A stretch of 64,000 nucleotides of DNA from Elusimicrobiaceae bacterium (GCA_017468055.1 JAFUJU010000025.1:1-64000); one strand, 5' to 3'; shown: positions 16,342 through 25,418, counted from the stretch's first letter. Program-made: numbers and translations. Notes: generated by a model from the sequence alone, not told the origin.

Positions 16342-17507
16342 ACATAAATGAATTAAAACAAAAATTTACGGAAGTTTTCGGCACGGAAAATACCCCCCGC
16401 CTTTTTGCTGCCCCCGGACGGGTTAATTTAATCGGCGAACATACCGATTACAATGGCGGACATGTTTTTCCTTGTGCCTTGTCTTTTAACACCTATGTTT
16501 TGATAAACAAACGCTCCGACAATAAAGTCCGTTTATATTCTGCCAATTTTGAAAACAAATCAGTAATAGAAGCAGATTTGCACCACATCGTTTATGATAA
16601 AAAACAAGATTGGGCCAATTATCCGCTGGGAGTGTTGGCGGTATTGCTCAAGCGTGAATATCCTATCACTACGGGTTTTGATGTACTGTTTTGGGGGGAT
16701 ATTCCGCAAGGGGCGGGGCTTTCATCTTCAGCTTCTATAGAGGTAGCCACCGCTTTTGCTTTAAGCTGTGTATTTGATTTGCGTATTCCGAATTTTGAAA
16801 TTTCCAAAATCGGGCAGGAAGCGGAAAATAAATTTGTGGGCATGAACTGCGGCATCATGGACCAGTTTGCCTCTGCTATGGGAAAAGAAAATCATGCCAT
16901 TTTGCTGGATTGCAATACACTCAATTACCGTTATGCTCCGCTGGATCTGAACGGCATTTCCATTCTTTTGTGTAACACCAACAAACCTCACAATCTGATT
17001 GAATCCAAATACAACGAACGCCGTGCCCAATGTGAGCATGCTTTGCAACAATTACAAAGTCAGCTTTCCATTCATGCCTTGGGAGAACTGACAGAAAAAA
17101 CTTTTGAAGCTCATCAGGAAATAATCACCGATCCGGTAGAAAGAAAACGTGCCAAACATGCCGTTTATGAAAATCAACGGGCTTTACTGGCTGTGCAAAA
17201 ATTACAAGAAGGAAATTTGGAAGATTTTGGAAAACTCATGAACGCGTCCCATGTTTCTTTGCGGGACGATTATGAAGTCACCGGTCCTGAATTAGATGCC
17301 ATGGCCTCTGCCGCTTGGGAACAGCAAGGTGTTTTGGGCGCACGTATGACCGGCGGCGGTTTTGGCGGGTGTGTGGTGGCACTGGTAAAGAACGAACATC
17401 TGGAAACTTTCAAAAACAACGTAGCACGCATTTATCAGGCAAAGACCGGATACAAGCCGGACTTTTATGTGGCTTCCGCTGGTGCGGGTGCCAGAGAAAT
17501 CAAATAG
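16338..17507 (+). CDS. galK: Galactokinase
   Basis: About 389 residues of the GHMP kinase family. Galactokinase signature GRVNLIGEHTDYNGGHVFP at the N-terminus, ATP loop GDIPQGAGLSSSASIEVA, catalytic Asp region MNCGIMDQFASAMG and motif 3 GARMTGGGFGGCVVAL. Phosphorylates galactose at C1 using ATP. Second gene of the Leloir operon; start set by overlap with galM and AGGAG upstream. Confidence 0.96.
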   Translation: MNINELKQKFTEVFGTENTPRLFAAPGRVNLIGEHTDYNGGHVFPCALSFNTYVLINKRSDNKVRLYSANFENKSVIEADLHHIVYDKKQDWANYPLGVLAVLLKREYPITTGFDVLFWGDIPQGAGLSSSASIEVATAFALSCVFDLRIPNFEISKIGQEAENKFVGMNCGIMDQFASAMGKENHAILLDCNTLNYRYAPLDLNGISILLCNTNKPHNLIESKYNERRAQCEHALQQLQSQLSIHALGELTEKTFEAHQEIITDPVERKRAKHAVYENQRALLAVQKLQEGNLEDFGKLMNASHVSLRDDYEVTGPELDAMASAAWEQQGVLGARMTGGGFGGCVVALVKNEHLETFKNNVARIYQAKTGYKPDFYVASAGAGAREIK

Positions 17508-17521
17508 GAAAGGATTTTAAA

Positions 17522-18496
17522 ATGAAAAATATTTTAGTAGTGGGCGGGGCCGGATATATAGGCTCCCATACCGTCAAGATGTTAGCCTCGCGGGGATATA
17601 ACCCTGTTGTGTATGATAATCTGTCCAAAGGCCACCGCCAAGCAGTAGAAGGGTTACCCTTTGAAGAAGGTGATTTAGGAGACAAAACCCGTTTAAAAGA
17701 GGTTTTTCAACAATATCAAATAGAAGCTGTTATGCACTTTGCCGCTTTTATTGAAGTCGGAGAAAGTGTAAAAGAGCCTTCCAAATACTATCACAACAAT
17801 GTAGCCAGCGTACTCAATTTATTAGACGCCATGCAAGAAAGCGGTGTAAAGTATTTTGTTTTCTCCTCAACGGCTGCCACTTTCGGGGAGCCTGTCCAAC
17901 CGCAAATCAACGAATCTCACCCCCAACAGCCTATTAATCCATACGGAAACACCAAATTAATGGTAGAAAAAATGTTGGAAGATTTTGACCGTGCTTATGG
18001 TTTAAAATCGGTTGCTTTGCGTTATTTCAATGCCAGTGGGGCCGATGATAGCGGCTGTATCGGAGAGTCGCACACCCCTGAAACACATTTAATTCCGCTT
18101 GTTTTGCAGGCAGCGGCCGGAAAACGTCCGTCTATTAAAGTGTTCGGAAGTGATTATCCCACACCGGACGGCACTTGCGTGCGTGACTACGTACACGTTA
18201 ATGACTTGGCCCGCGCCCATATCCTAGCTTTGGAAAAGATGGAAAAAGAAAACAAAAGTCTGCGCTATAATTTGGGCAGCGGAAGCGGTTTTTCCGTTGC
18301 GGAACTGATTCAAGAAGCTAAAGCCGTAACGGGTGTAGATTTTAAGGTGGAGTATGAGGCCCGCCGAGCCGGTGATCCGGCCGTTCTGGTGGCAGACCCG
18401 TCCAAAGCGCAAGCAGAACTGGGATGGAAGCCCATGTATAACTTAAAGCAAATTATCACCACGGCTTGGAATTGGGAAAAGAACCGGAGATTTTAA
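17522..18496 (+). CDS. galE: UDP-glucose 4-epimerase
   Basis: 324 residues. Short-chain dehydrogenase type: NAD motif GGAGYIGSH; catalytic region with FSSTAATFG and NPYGNTKLMVEKML (YxxxK); LRYFNASGAD is typical of GalE. Interconverts UDP-galactose and UDP-glucose. The ATG follows AGGAAAGGATTTTAAA, 14 bases after galK. Confidence 0.96.
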   Translation: MKNILVVGGAGYIGSHTVKMLASRGYNPVVYDNLSKGHRQAVEGLPFEEGDLGDKTRLKEVFQQYQIEAVMHFAAFIEVGESVKEPSKYYHNNVASVLNLLDAMQESGVKYFVFSSTAATFGEPVQPQINESHPQQPINPYGNTKLMVEKMLEDFDRAYGLKSVALRYFNASGADDSGCIGESHTPETHLIPLVLQAAAGKRPSIKVFGSDYPTPDGTCVRDYVHVNDLARAHILALEKMEKENKSLRYNLGSGSGFSVAELIQEAKAVTGVDFKVEYEARRAGDPAVLVADPSKAQAELGWKPMYNLKQIITTAWNWEKNRRF

Positions 18497-18498
18497 TA

Positions 18499-20004
18499 AT
18501 GAATATCCATGTATTAATTGACCAACTCGTTGCCTATGCATTGGCCCAAGGACTGATAGAGCAACAAGATAAAATTTGGGCCATTAATGAGATTTTAGCT
18601 GTTTTGGAACTGAGGGATTACCAACCGTCCGGCAAAGTCAAAACACCCAAAACAGCAGCTGAAATTTTAAATCCCATTTGTGATTGGGCCGCCGAAAAAG
18701 GACTTATTTCCCCCAATACCGTTACCCAAAGAGATTTATTTGACACCAAACTCATGAATGTTTTTGCGGCCAGACCGAGTGAGATTATTTCGGAATTTGC
18801 CGTTTTATATAAAACCAAAAATCCGCAGGCCGCTACGGATAAATTTTATCATGATGCCCAAGCCTTAAATTATATCCGCACAGACCGCGTAGCTAAAAAC
18901 ATAGTATGGAAATCCGCTACTCCCTACGGAGAAATGGATATTACAATCAATATGTCCAAGCCGGAAAAAGACCCGAAAGATATTGCCGCGGCTCTTCAGG
19001 TCAAATCTTCCGGATACCCTCAGTGCCTCTTGTGCAAAGAGAATGAAGGTTATGCCGGTCATGCGGCGCATCCGGCGCGTCAAAATTTGCGTCTGATTCC
19101 CTTGGACCTGTTAAAAGACGGCAAAAAATGGTATTTGCAATATTCGCCTTACGTCTATTACAACGAACATTGCATTCTGTTATCCGGCTGCCACGAGCCC
19201 ATGAAAATCACCAAAAACACTTTTGCCCGTTTACTGGGATTTGTGGATATTTTACCGCATTATTTCATCGGTTCCAATGCAGACTTGCCGATTGTGGGCG
19301 GCTCTATACTTACACATGACCATTTCCAAGGAGGACGATACTCTTTTGCGATGGAAAAAGCACCGGTGGAAACTAAATTTACTATTAAAAAATTCCCCAA
19401 AGTAAAAGCCGGCATCGTACGCTGGCCCATGAGTGTACTTCGCTTGAGCGGAAGTAAGCAAGACCTGATCAATGCAGCCGATTATATTCTTAAAAAATGG
19501 CGCCATTACAGCGATCCGAAGGAAGACATTTTGGCTTACACTCAAGATACGCCTCACAACACCATTACCCCTATTGCCCGCCGCAGAGGAAAAGCCTTTG
19601 AGCTGGATTTGGTACTGCGCAATAACCGCACTACGTCCCAGTTTCCTATGGGCATTTTCCACCCCCATGAAGAAGTGCATCACATTAAAAAAGAAAACAT
19701 CGGCCTAATTGAAGTTATGGGGTTGGCAGTACTACCGGCGCGTTTGGCAACAGAGCTGAAATCTTTAGAAAAACATTTGCTGAAAGCAGATTTGAAGGCT
19801 ATTGAAAAAGATGTCTCTCTATCCAAACACGCCGCGTGGGTTAAAGAACTGTTGACTAAGTATAAATTCACCTCCAAAAATACTTCCAAAATATTGCAAA
19901 AAGAAGTAGGCGCCGTATTTGCCAAAGTCTTGGAATATGCAGGAGTCTTCAAAAGGACGCCCGATGGGCAAGAAGCTTTTGGCAGGTTTATACAAAAACT
20001 CTAA
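18499..20004 (+). CDS. galT: Galactose-1-phosphate uridylyltransferase, class II (GalT2)
   Basis: About 501 residues, the length of the Firmicutes-type class II enzyme rather than the 350-residue E. coli type. The catalytic segment is GGSILTHDHFQGG, and EHCILLSGCHEPMKI and FPHYFIGSNADLPI-like blocks are typical. Swaps UMP between UDP-glucose and galactose-1-phosphate. Starts 2 bases after galE. The class II form in this operon suggests transfer from or shared history with gut Firmicutes (inference). Confidence 0.93.
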   Translation: MNIHVLIDQLVAYALAQGLIEQQDKIWAINEILAVLELRDYQPSGKVKTPKTAAEILNPICDWAAEKGLISPNTVTQRDLFDTKLMNVFAARPSEIISEFAVLYKTKNPQAATDKFYHDAQALNYIRTDRVAKNIVWKSATPYGEMDITINMSKPEKDPKDIAAALQVKSSGYPQCLLCKENEGYAGHAAHPARQNLRLIPLDLLKDGKKWYLQYSPYVYYNEHCILLSGCHEPMKITKNTFARLLGFVDILPHYFIGSNADLPIVGGSILTHDHFQGGRYSFAMEKAPVETKFTIKKFPKVKAGIVRWPMSVLRLSGSKQDLINAADYILKKWRHYSDPKEDILAYTQDTPHNTITPIARRRGKAFELDLVLRNNRTTSQFPMGIFHPHEEVHHIKKENIGLIEVMGLAVLPARLATELKSLEKHLLKADLKAIEKDVSLSKHAAWVKELLTKYKFTSKNTSKILQKEVGAVFAKVLEYAGVFKRTPDGQEAFGRFIQKL

Positions 20005-20022
20005 ACCAAAACCTAAATAAAT

Positions 20023-20049
20023 ACCCCCCGCTCAATGCGGGGGTTTTTA
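20023..20049 (+). terminator. Terminator of the gal operon
   Basis: ACCCCCGC with its complement, 5-base loop, T5. Confidence 0.85.
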
Positions 20050-20058
20050 ATCAGAGAC

Positions 20059-20125
20059 ATAGAACTTTTATCAAATATATTTACAAATCCACACAAAAAA
20101 TGATAGAACAAAGTATAGAACTTTT
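20059..20125 (+). promoter_or_regulatory. Three direct ATAGAAC repeats upstream of the LexA-like gene
   Basis: ATAGAAC occurs at 20059-20065, 20103-20109 and 20115-20121; the first and third extend to ATAGAACTTTT. The last two are spaced 12 bases apart, about one helical turn. GAAC half-sites in direct repeat resemble the direct-repeat LexA operators of some other phyla (there GTTC-N7-GTTC), so these are candidate autoregulatory sites. Confidence 0.45.
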
Positions 20126-20142
20126 TAAAAAGGTAAAAAAAC

Positions 20143-20745
20143 ATGAAACAACTTCACCCCAAACAAGAAGAGCTGTTGGAAATTTTAAAAAGCAATATTT
20201 CTGACCCTTTAACCTTGGAAGAATTGGCCCAACGCTTAGGTGTCAGCGGAAAAAGTGTGGCTTTTCATCACATTAAACAATTAGAAAAAAAGGGATACCT
20301 CAAACGAAACCCCGAAAACCCGCGTGATTATATTATTCTAAAAGATCCAGAAAGAAACGTCGTCTATCTGCCTATGTACGGCTGCGCCAAATGCGGCCCC
20401 GAGGGTACCCTGCTCAGCGGTACGCCTACACGCGTAGTGCCGGTAGATCCGTCTATGATTTATTTTCCTGCTTGTAAGGGATTTATGGTAGAAGCAAAAG
20501 GAGACTCTATGGAAAACATCATAGCTCCGCGCGATTGGCTGATTGTGGAGAGAAATAACCAACCTCAAAATAGAGATATCGTAGTATGTGTCAATCAAGG
20601 TGAAGTAATGGTTAAACGTTTCAGCCAGGACGGAAGGAATGTGATTTTGGAATCCCAAAACAAAAAATATTCCCCCATCGTGGCAGACCGCCACAGCTTT
20701 CACGTAGAGGGAATTGTAAGAAGCATTATTAAACGTAATTTTTAA
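20143..20745 (+). CDS. lexA: LexA-type repressor with S24 autoprotease domain
   Basis: 200 residues. N-terminal winged helix (about 1-65: LEELAQRLGVSGKSVAFHHIKQLEKKGYLKR) and C-terminal S24 domain with Ser122 (GDSMENI) and Lys158 (GEVMVKRF) as the catalytic pair. The expected self-cleavage bond is Cys84-Gly85 (GCAKCGPEG), where E. coli LexA has Ala84-Gly85; UmuD uses Cys-Gly. It probably controls a DNA-damage response. It is not a phage repressor by context; no other SOS gene is adjacent. Confidence 0.85.
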   Translation: MKQLHPKQEELLEILKSNISDPLTLEELAQRLGVSGKSVAFHHIKQLEKKGYLKRNPENPRDYIILKDPERNVVYLPMYGCAKCGPEGTLLSGTPTRVVPVDPSMIYFPACKGFMVEAKGDSMENIIAPRDWLIVERNNQPQNRDIVVCVNQGEVMVKRFSQDGRNVILESQNKKYSPIVADRHSFHVEGIVRSIIKRNF

Positions 20746-20779
20746 CCGGATTGTTTTTAGACAACCGTTTATAACCTCA

Positions 20780-20806
20780 AAAACGGGGCCTTGAAGGCCC
20801 CGTTTT
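20780..20806. terminator. Bidirectional terminator between lexA and the DtxR-type gene
   Basis: AAAACGGGGCC with its complement, flanked by A- and T-runs. Confidence 0.85.
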
Positions 20807-21185
20807 ATTTTGCTTGCTTTTTCAAAAATTCATGCAGTTTACTCAGGGTTTCTTTACTAATGGTATGTTCCATTTTACAAGCATCTATATTGGCCGTTTT
20901 AGAACTCACGCCAATTACCTCTTTCAGAAAATGGCTCAAAACGGAATGCCGTTCTTTCACATCTTCCGCCGCACGCTGGCCCTTGGCCGTCAGCATGACT
21001 CCTTTATATGGCTCATGCTTTAAGTATCCCGCTTCCGAGAGCACTTTCAAGGCACCTGTCACACTGGGTGTTTTCACTCCCATCAAATCCCGTATATCCG
21101 TCACACGGGCACAACCCTCTTCGTTGCTAGCAAGAGAAATTGCTTCTAAATAGTCTTCCATATTGGCACTTAAACGCTTGGCCAT
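20805..21185 (-). CDS. DtxR/MntR-family metal-dependent regulator
   Basis: 126 residues. Begins with the DtxR pattern NMEDYLEAISLA, a winged helix (VTDIRDLMGVKTPSVTGALKVLSEAGYLKHEPYKGVMLT) and the metal-binding/dimer domain with RHSVLSHFL and CKMEHTISKETLSKL, which carries typical Cys/Glu/His ligands. No SH3-like third domain, so it is of the short MntR type. The metal (Mn or Fe) cannot be told; the targets are unknown. Divergent from gdhA. Confidence 0.88.
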   Translation of the reverse strand: MAKRLSANMEDYLEAISLASNEEGCARVTDIRDLMGVKTPSVTGALKVLSEAGYLKHEPYKGVMLTAKGQRAAEDVKERHSVLSHFLKEVIGVSSKTANIDACKMEHTISKETLSKLHEFLKKQAK

Positions 21186-21274
21186 ACATACCCCTTTTTA
21201 GAAAAACTAACTTTTATATATATCATAACATTTTGACGGAATTTTGCAACTAAATTTTCGTCGGAAAAATTCGC

Positions 21275-21302
21275 TTGCTTTCGCCAAATTTGTTGCTATA
21301 AT
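21275..21302 (+). promoter_or_regulatory. gdhA promoter
   Basis: TTGCTT, 16-base spacer, TATAAT with an upstream TGC (extended -10), then AAAGGAGAAAAT before the gdhA ATG. Confidence 0.7.
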
Positions 21303-21332
21303 AAAGGGAGAAGTACTTCTAAAGGAGAAAAT

Positions 21333-22682
21333 ATGGATATTCAAAAATACACTGCTGATTTTTTGGACCGTTTGTCCAAACGCGACCCAGGGCAAAAAGT
21401 GTTCCAACAAGCCGTAAAAGAAGTGGTAGGAAGCTTAGCCCCCGTATTAGAACAAAACCCGAAGTACATTAAAGAAAAAATTTTGGACCGCATGGCCGAG
21501 CCGGAACGTGTGATCATCTTCCGCGTACCTTGGAAAGATGACAAAGGGGAAATCCACGTCAACCGTGGCTTTCGCATTCAGTACAATAGTGCCTTGGGTC
21601 CCTACAAGGGCGGTATCCGCTTTCATGAGTCTGTCACTCAAGATTCTTTAAAATTTTTAGCCTTTGAACAAACTTTCAAAAATTCCTTAACCACCCTTCC
21701 TTTAGGCGGTGGTAAAGGCGGTAGCGACTTTGATGCCCGCGGCAAAAGCGATGACGAAGTGATGCGTTTCTGCCATTCTTTTATGAATGAACTTTACCGT
21801 CACATCGGATATCATACCGACGTCCCCGCCGGAGACTTGGGTTGCGGTGCGCGCGAAATCGGCTACATGTACGGACAATACAAAAAATTGGTCGATAATT
21901 TCACAGGTGCATTTACCGGCAAAAAACCGGCTTGGGGCGGCAGTTTGCTCCGTCCGGAGGCCACCGGATACGGTGTAGCTTACTTTGCACAAAATATGTT
22001 GGCCACACGCTCAGACAGCTTAAAAGGTAAGACCGCCATTATTTCCGGTACCGGAAACGTGGGCATTTTTGCCATTGAAAAGCTGACCCAATTGGGAGCA
22101 AAAGTAGTAGGATTTATGGACTATGACGGCAGCATTTACGATAAAGACGGCGTAGATGCCGAAAAATTGGCTTTCTTAAAAGACTTAGTCTTTGTCCGTC
22201 GAGGAAGCCTGAAAGAATACGTTGCCAAATTCCCTGCCGCGCAATTCCGCGCCGGAAAGAAGACGTGGGATATCCCTTGCCAAGTGGCCTGCCCCACAGC
22301 TTGTGAAAATGAACTTCATAAAGAAGATGCCGAAACTCTGGTTAAAAATGGTTGCATCTGCGTGACGGAAGGCTCTAATATGCCCTGCACGCCTGAGGCC
22401 ATTGAAATTATCCAAAAAGCCGGCCTTCTATATTCCCCCGGCAAGGCATCTAACGCAGGCGGTGTAGCCGTCTCCGGTTTGGAAATGACCCAAAACAGCA
22501 TGCGCCTGTATTGGACACGCGAAGAAGTGGACCAATATCTCCAACGCATCATGCATAGCATTCATGACAATTGTTTGGCTGCCGCTGAGCATTTCGGCAT
22601 GAAGGGCGACTATATGGCCGGGGCCAATATTGCCGGATTCTTAAAAGTAGCCGATGCAATGATTGACCAAGGAATTGTATAG
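21333..22682 (+). CDS. gdhA: Glutamate dehydrogenase (NADP-type hexamer)
   Basis: 449 residues, the length of bacterial GdhA. Substrate region YKGGIRFHESVTQDSLKFLAFEQ, catalytic lysine in PLGGGKGGSDFD, dinucleotide site ISGTGNVGIFAIEKL and the C-terminal SNAGGVAVSGLEMTQNS. Makes glutamate from 2-oxoglutarate and ammonia, the main ammonia assimilation route where GOGAT is missing, or runs in reverse during amino acid fermentation. Single gene with its own promoter and terminator. Confidence 0.95.
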   Translation: MDIQKYTADFLDRLSKRDPGQKVFQQAVKEVVGSLAPVLEQNPKYIKEKILDRMAEPERVIIFRVPWKDDKGEIHVNRGFRIQYNSALGPYKGGIRFHESVTQDSLKFLAFEQTFKNSLTTLPLGGGKGGSDFDARGKSDDEVMRFCHSFMNELYRHIGYHTDVPAGDLGCGAREIGYMYGQYKKLVDNFTGAFTGKKPAWGGSLLRPEATGYGVAYFAQNMLATRSDSLKGKTAIISGTGNVGIFAIEKLTQLGAKVVGFMDYDGSIYDKDGVDAEKLAFLKDLVFVRRGSLKEYVAKFPAAQFRAGKKTWDIPCQVACPTACENELHKEDAETLVKNGCICVTEGSNMPCTPEAIEIIQKAGLLYSPGKASNAGGVAVSGLEMTQNSMRLYWTREEVDQYLQRIMHSIHDNCLAAAEHFGMKGDYMAGANIAGFLKVADAMIDQGIV

Positions 22683-22698
22683 TTTCGTTTCACATATC

Positions 22699-22728
22699 AA
22701 AAAACCTCCGCTTTAGCGGAGGTTTTTT
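22699..22728. terminator. Bidirectional terminator between gdhA and the symporter
   Basis: Perfect 14-bp stem (AAAAAACCTCCGCT with its complement). Confidence 0.9.
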
Positions 22729-22742
22729 ATTCAAAAGAGCAA

Positions 22743-23909
22743 TTATTTTTTGCGGTAAATTTTGTCCACAATAACGGAAATAGCTCCATCTCCCGTCACG
22801 TTACAAGCCGTACCAAAAGAATCCATCGCTATATACAGCGCTATCATCAGTCCCAACATTTGCTCATTAAAACCAAGCATTTTTTGTAACACACCCAAAG
22901 AGGCCATTATCGCACCGCCCGGCACCCCCGGTCCGGCTACAATAGAAATCCCCAACATACAAATAAAACCTACAAATTGCCAAAGGTTCAGCTCTGCGCC
23001 CGTAATCATCAAAATAGCAACAGCACAAGCAGTGATTTTGATCGTACTGCCGGACATGTGAATATTGGCACACAAAGGCACCGTAAAACTGGCAATTTCT
23101 TCCCGCACTCCCAATGTTTGCACTTGTTTATAGGTCACAGGAATCGTAGCTGCAGAAGAAGCCGTACCTAACGCCGTAAAGTAGGCCGGCAGCATAGCTT
23201 TGAGCATTTTAAACGGATTCTTACGGTCCACCACACCGGCAATCGCAAATTCTGCCAGCAATACCACCAGAGTAATCAGAAAAATAAAAATAATAATTTT
23301 AGAAAATACGGATATTACGGCAGCTGCTTGTCCGTTCACCGTCATATTCAGAAAAATACCAAAAATGTACAGCGGTAATAATGGAATAATTAAAGAGGCA
23401 ATCACTTTATTGATGATGTCGCGGAAATCATACATCAATTTTTTCAAACTATCGCCTTTAATTAGTGCCATGCCCATCCCCAACATAAAAGCCAAAACCA
23501 AAGAGGTGGTAACGTCCATCACAGGCGGAATAGGTAAAGTAAAATAGGGGGCCAACTCATGTTGCACAGAAAAAGCCTCTAATGACGAAATAGTATTTAG
23601 CAAAAACGGATAGGCTATTTCTGCCGTAGCAAAAGTAAAAAATCCGGCAAACAGTGTAAACCCATATGATAATAACACCGTAAACAATAACAGTTTTCCG
23701 GCCCCTTTTCCTAAATCAGCAATACCGGGAGCAATCAAACCCGGAATTAATAAGGGCACAATAAAGCCTAAAAATTGTCCAAACAGACCATTAAATGTCA
23801 AAAAAACCCGTACTAACCAATCCGGAAAAATAAGTCCGGCTCCAATTCCCAAACCGATGGCCGTAATTACCAAAGGCAACAACCCAAATTTTGCAAGTTT
23901 TTTAAACAT
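22743..23909 (-). CDS. Dicarboxylate/amino acid:cation symporter (DAACS)
   Basis: 388 residues with about eight membrane segments. Family marks are FTALGTASSAATIPVT (the serine-rich hairpin), SFTVPLCANIHMSG, and DSFGTACNVTGDGAISVIVDKI at the C-terminus. Imports glutamate, aspartate, serine/threonine or dicarboxylates with Na+ or H+. Lying next to gdhA, glutamate is a reasonable but unproven substrate. GAGGAGG site before the ATG. Confidence 0.88.
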   Translation of the reverse strand: MFKKLAKFGLLPLVITAIGLGIGAGLIFPDWLVRVFLTFNGLFGQFLGFIVPLLIPGLIAPGIADLGKGAGKLLLFTVLLSYGFTLFAGFFTFATAEIAYPFLLNTISSLEAFSVQHELAPYFTLPIPPVMDVTTSLVLAFMLGMGMALIKGDSLKKLMYDFRDIINKVIASLIIPLLPLYIFGIFLNMTVNGQAAAVISVFSKIIIFIFLITLVVLLAEFAIAGVVDRKNPFKMLKAMLPAYFTALGTASSAATIPVTYKQVQTLGVREEIASFTVPLCANIHMSGSTIKITACAVAILMITGAELNLWQFVGFICMLGISIVAGPGVPGGAIMASLGVLQKMLGFNEQMLGLMIALYIAMDSFGTACNVTGDGAISVIVDKIYRKK

Positions 23910-23974
23910 ATCCGCCTCCTCTCTTGCTCTTATTATAGCAAGTACAAGGCCCGATATTTGCTAAAATAATGATT

Positions 23975-24544
23975 ATGCGCGTAACAATCAATATAGACGG
24001 CGGCAGCCGCGGAAATCCCGGCATTGGAGCTTCGGCCTATGTAATCAAGGACGAAAGCGGAAAGATTTTGTCCCAAGAGGGGCATTTTATCGCCCATTGT
24101 ACTAATAACCAAGCTGAGTACACAGCCCTGCGCTTGGCATTAATCAAATCTTCCGAATTGGGGGCAACGCAGCTGGATATTATTTCAGACTCTTTGCTCT
24201 TGGTCAAACAATACTTGGGCGAATATAAAATTAAAAATCCGGACCTAGCCGAAAGAATGGTTGAAATCCGCCAGCTGGCACAGCCTTTTCACATTCAAAT
24301 CCGCCACGTATTGCGCCATTTGAACAAAGAGCCGGACGCCTTGGCTAACAAAGCCATGGATTTAAAACAATCGGTCGGCTTTAACCCGATTAAAAACTTA
24401 CATCCCGCCCCGATGCCGGCTTCTAAACCGCAGGATAATACGATCAACGGCGTAGCGGTGGAAGTGATAGAACGCGATGATAAGGGAACGGCCAAAAAGA
24501 AAAAGCCCTCCCAACAGCAACCTTCTTTATTTGACGGATTTTAA
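23975..24544 (+). CDS. Ribonuclease HI with C-terminal extension
   Basis: About 189 residues. RNase H fold with DGGSRGNPG (first Asp), NNQAEYTAL (Glu), DIISDSLLL (Asp) and NKEPDALANKAM (last Asp). The last 60 residues are a low-complexity tail rich in Pro, Lys and Gln. The ATG at 23975 gives the canonical MRVTINIDGGSRG start and lies seven bases after TGCTAAAAT with no ribosome binding site, so it may be leaderless; an in-frame ATG at 23969 is less likely. Confidence 0.88.
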   Translation: MRVTINIDGGSRGNPGIGASAYVIKDESGKILSQEGHFIAHCTNNQAEYTALRLALIKSSELGATQLDIISDSLLLVKQYLGEYKIKNPDLAERMVEIRQLAQPFHIQIRHVLRHLNKEPDALANKAMDLKQSVGFNPIKNLHPAPMPASKPQDNTINGVAVEVIERDDKGTAKKKKPSQQQPSLFDGF

Positions 24545-24547
24545 AAT

Positions 24548-24877
24548 TTGACGGTCCAGAGAGCCGCCTTTAGTTATACTAGGGGAGGAACTTCCGGACT
24601 CCACAGGGAAGCGCGCCAACCGAAAGGTTGGGACGAACGGGGCAACAGCCGTTCGGACGGAAAGTGCCACAGAAAACAAACCGCCTTCGGGCAAGGGTGA
24701 AAAGGTGCGGTAAGAGCGCACCGCGCACAAGGCAACGCGTGCGGCACGGCAAACCCCGCGAGGAGCAAGGCCAAATATGCCCATACGTGTCCCGCGTGAG
24801 AGGCAGAGTAGGCCGCTTAGAGTAATGGTTCTCACGGGCAGCAATGCCTGACAAAATCTGGGGTATGGGCCGTCAAA
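24548..24877 (+). ncRNA. rnpB: RNase P RNA (bacterial type A)
   Basis: P1 is formed by TTGACGGTCC and GGGCCGTCAA at the two ends. Conserved blocks include CCACAGAAAACAAACCGCC, AAGGGTGAAAAGGTGCGGTAAGAG, GCACCGCG and GAGCAAGGCCAAATA. The P4 5' strand reads GAGGAACTTCCGGACTCC instead of the near-universal GAGGAAAGTCCGGGCTCC, and the 3' strand reads ACAAAATCTGGGGTAT instead of the usual ACAGAAnCCGGCTTA. The changes look compensatory. Long ORFs over this region are coincidental. Confidence 0.95.
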
Positions 24878-24882
24878 CAATT

Positions 24883-24913
24883 AAAAACCCGCATCTTTTA
24901 AGTGCGGGTTTTT
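24883..24913. terminator. Bidirectional terminator between rnpB and pilin
   Basis: AAAAACCCGCA with its complement, loop of nine bases. Confidence 0.85.
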
Positions 24914-24917
24914 AATA

Positions 24918-25418
24918 TTAATTATCACTTCCGATTCCAATATCACTTCCGCTTCCAATACCGTTAAGATAACAATAAGCTCCATAAGATCCACTTCCTA
25001 TTCCTAAGCACGGAAGCATATTCATACAATCTCCGATAGGCCCGATACAATGAATGCGTCTGTCTCCATTAGAAATAGATATGTCATAAGCAAAACCTGC
25101 CATAGAATTTTTGCCAAATAACTTAAGGGGGCCACTTGGTAAATAAGACGAATTTAATGTCCAATTTTTAGGTTCTGTAAGTTCTATATCTAACTGATCC
25201 AAACTAGCAGCATATTCGTTATTTGCCAGATAATACACATCTTGCGCGTCCCAGTATGCTTTAGCAATCGTAAAAACTTCTGCACTACGCGCTTTACGCA
25301 CGGTTTTAGTATATTGCGGCAAAGCTACCGAAGACAAGATACCGATGATAAGCACTACTACCAATAATTCAATCAGCGTAAAACCGCCGTTACGGCCCTT
25401 AGAAATATTTTTTTTCAT
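24918..25418 (-). CDS. Type IV pilin-like protein (long leader)
   Basis: 166 residues. The leader is longer than in the 13.5 kb copy (MKKNISKGRNGG) before [17 protein letters not shown] and [19 protein letters not shown]. The C-terminal pattern is IHCIGPIGDCMNMLPC, then a Gly/Ser-rich stretch with YC, related to the pilins at 43.6 and 63.8 kb. The last 15 residues are a GIGSGSD-type repeat. The ATG after AAAGAGGTTGAT is preferred over one 21 bases upstream. Convergent with rnpB. Confidence 0.9.
   Translation of the reverse strand: MKKNISKGRNGGFTLIELLVVVLIIGILSSVALPQYTKTVRKARSAEVFTIAKAYWDAQDVYYLANNEYAASLDQLDIELTEPKNWTLNSSYLPSGPLKLFGKNSMAGFAYDISISNGDRRIHCIGPIGDCMNMLPCLGIGSGSYGAYCYLNGIGSGSDIGIGSDN

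Noticed and set aside
20143-20745. Phage CI-type repressor
   Set aside because: N-terminal domain and spacing fit LexA and no phage genes are near.
24574-24880. Several open frames on both strands of about 60-117 codons
   Set aside because: They lie inside the RNase P RNA gene and show no protein-like features; GC-rich structured RNA gives long frames by chance.
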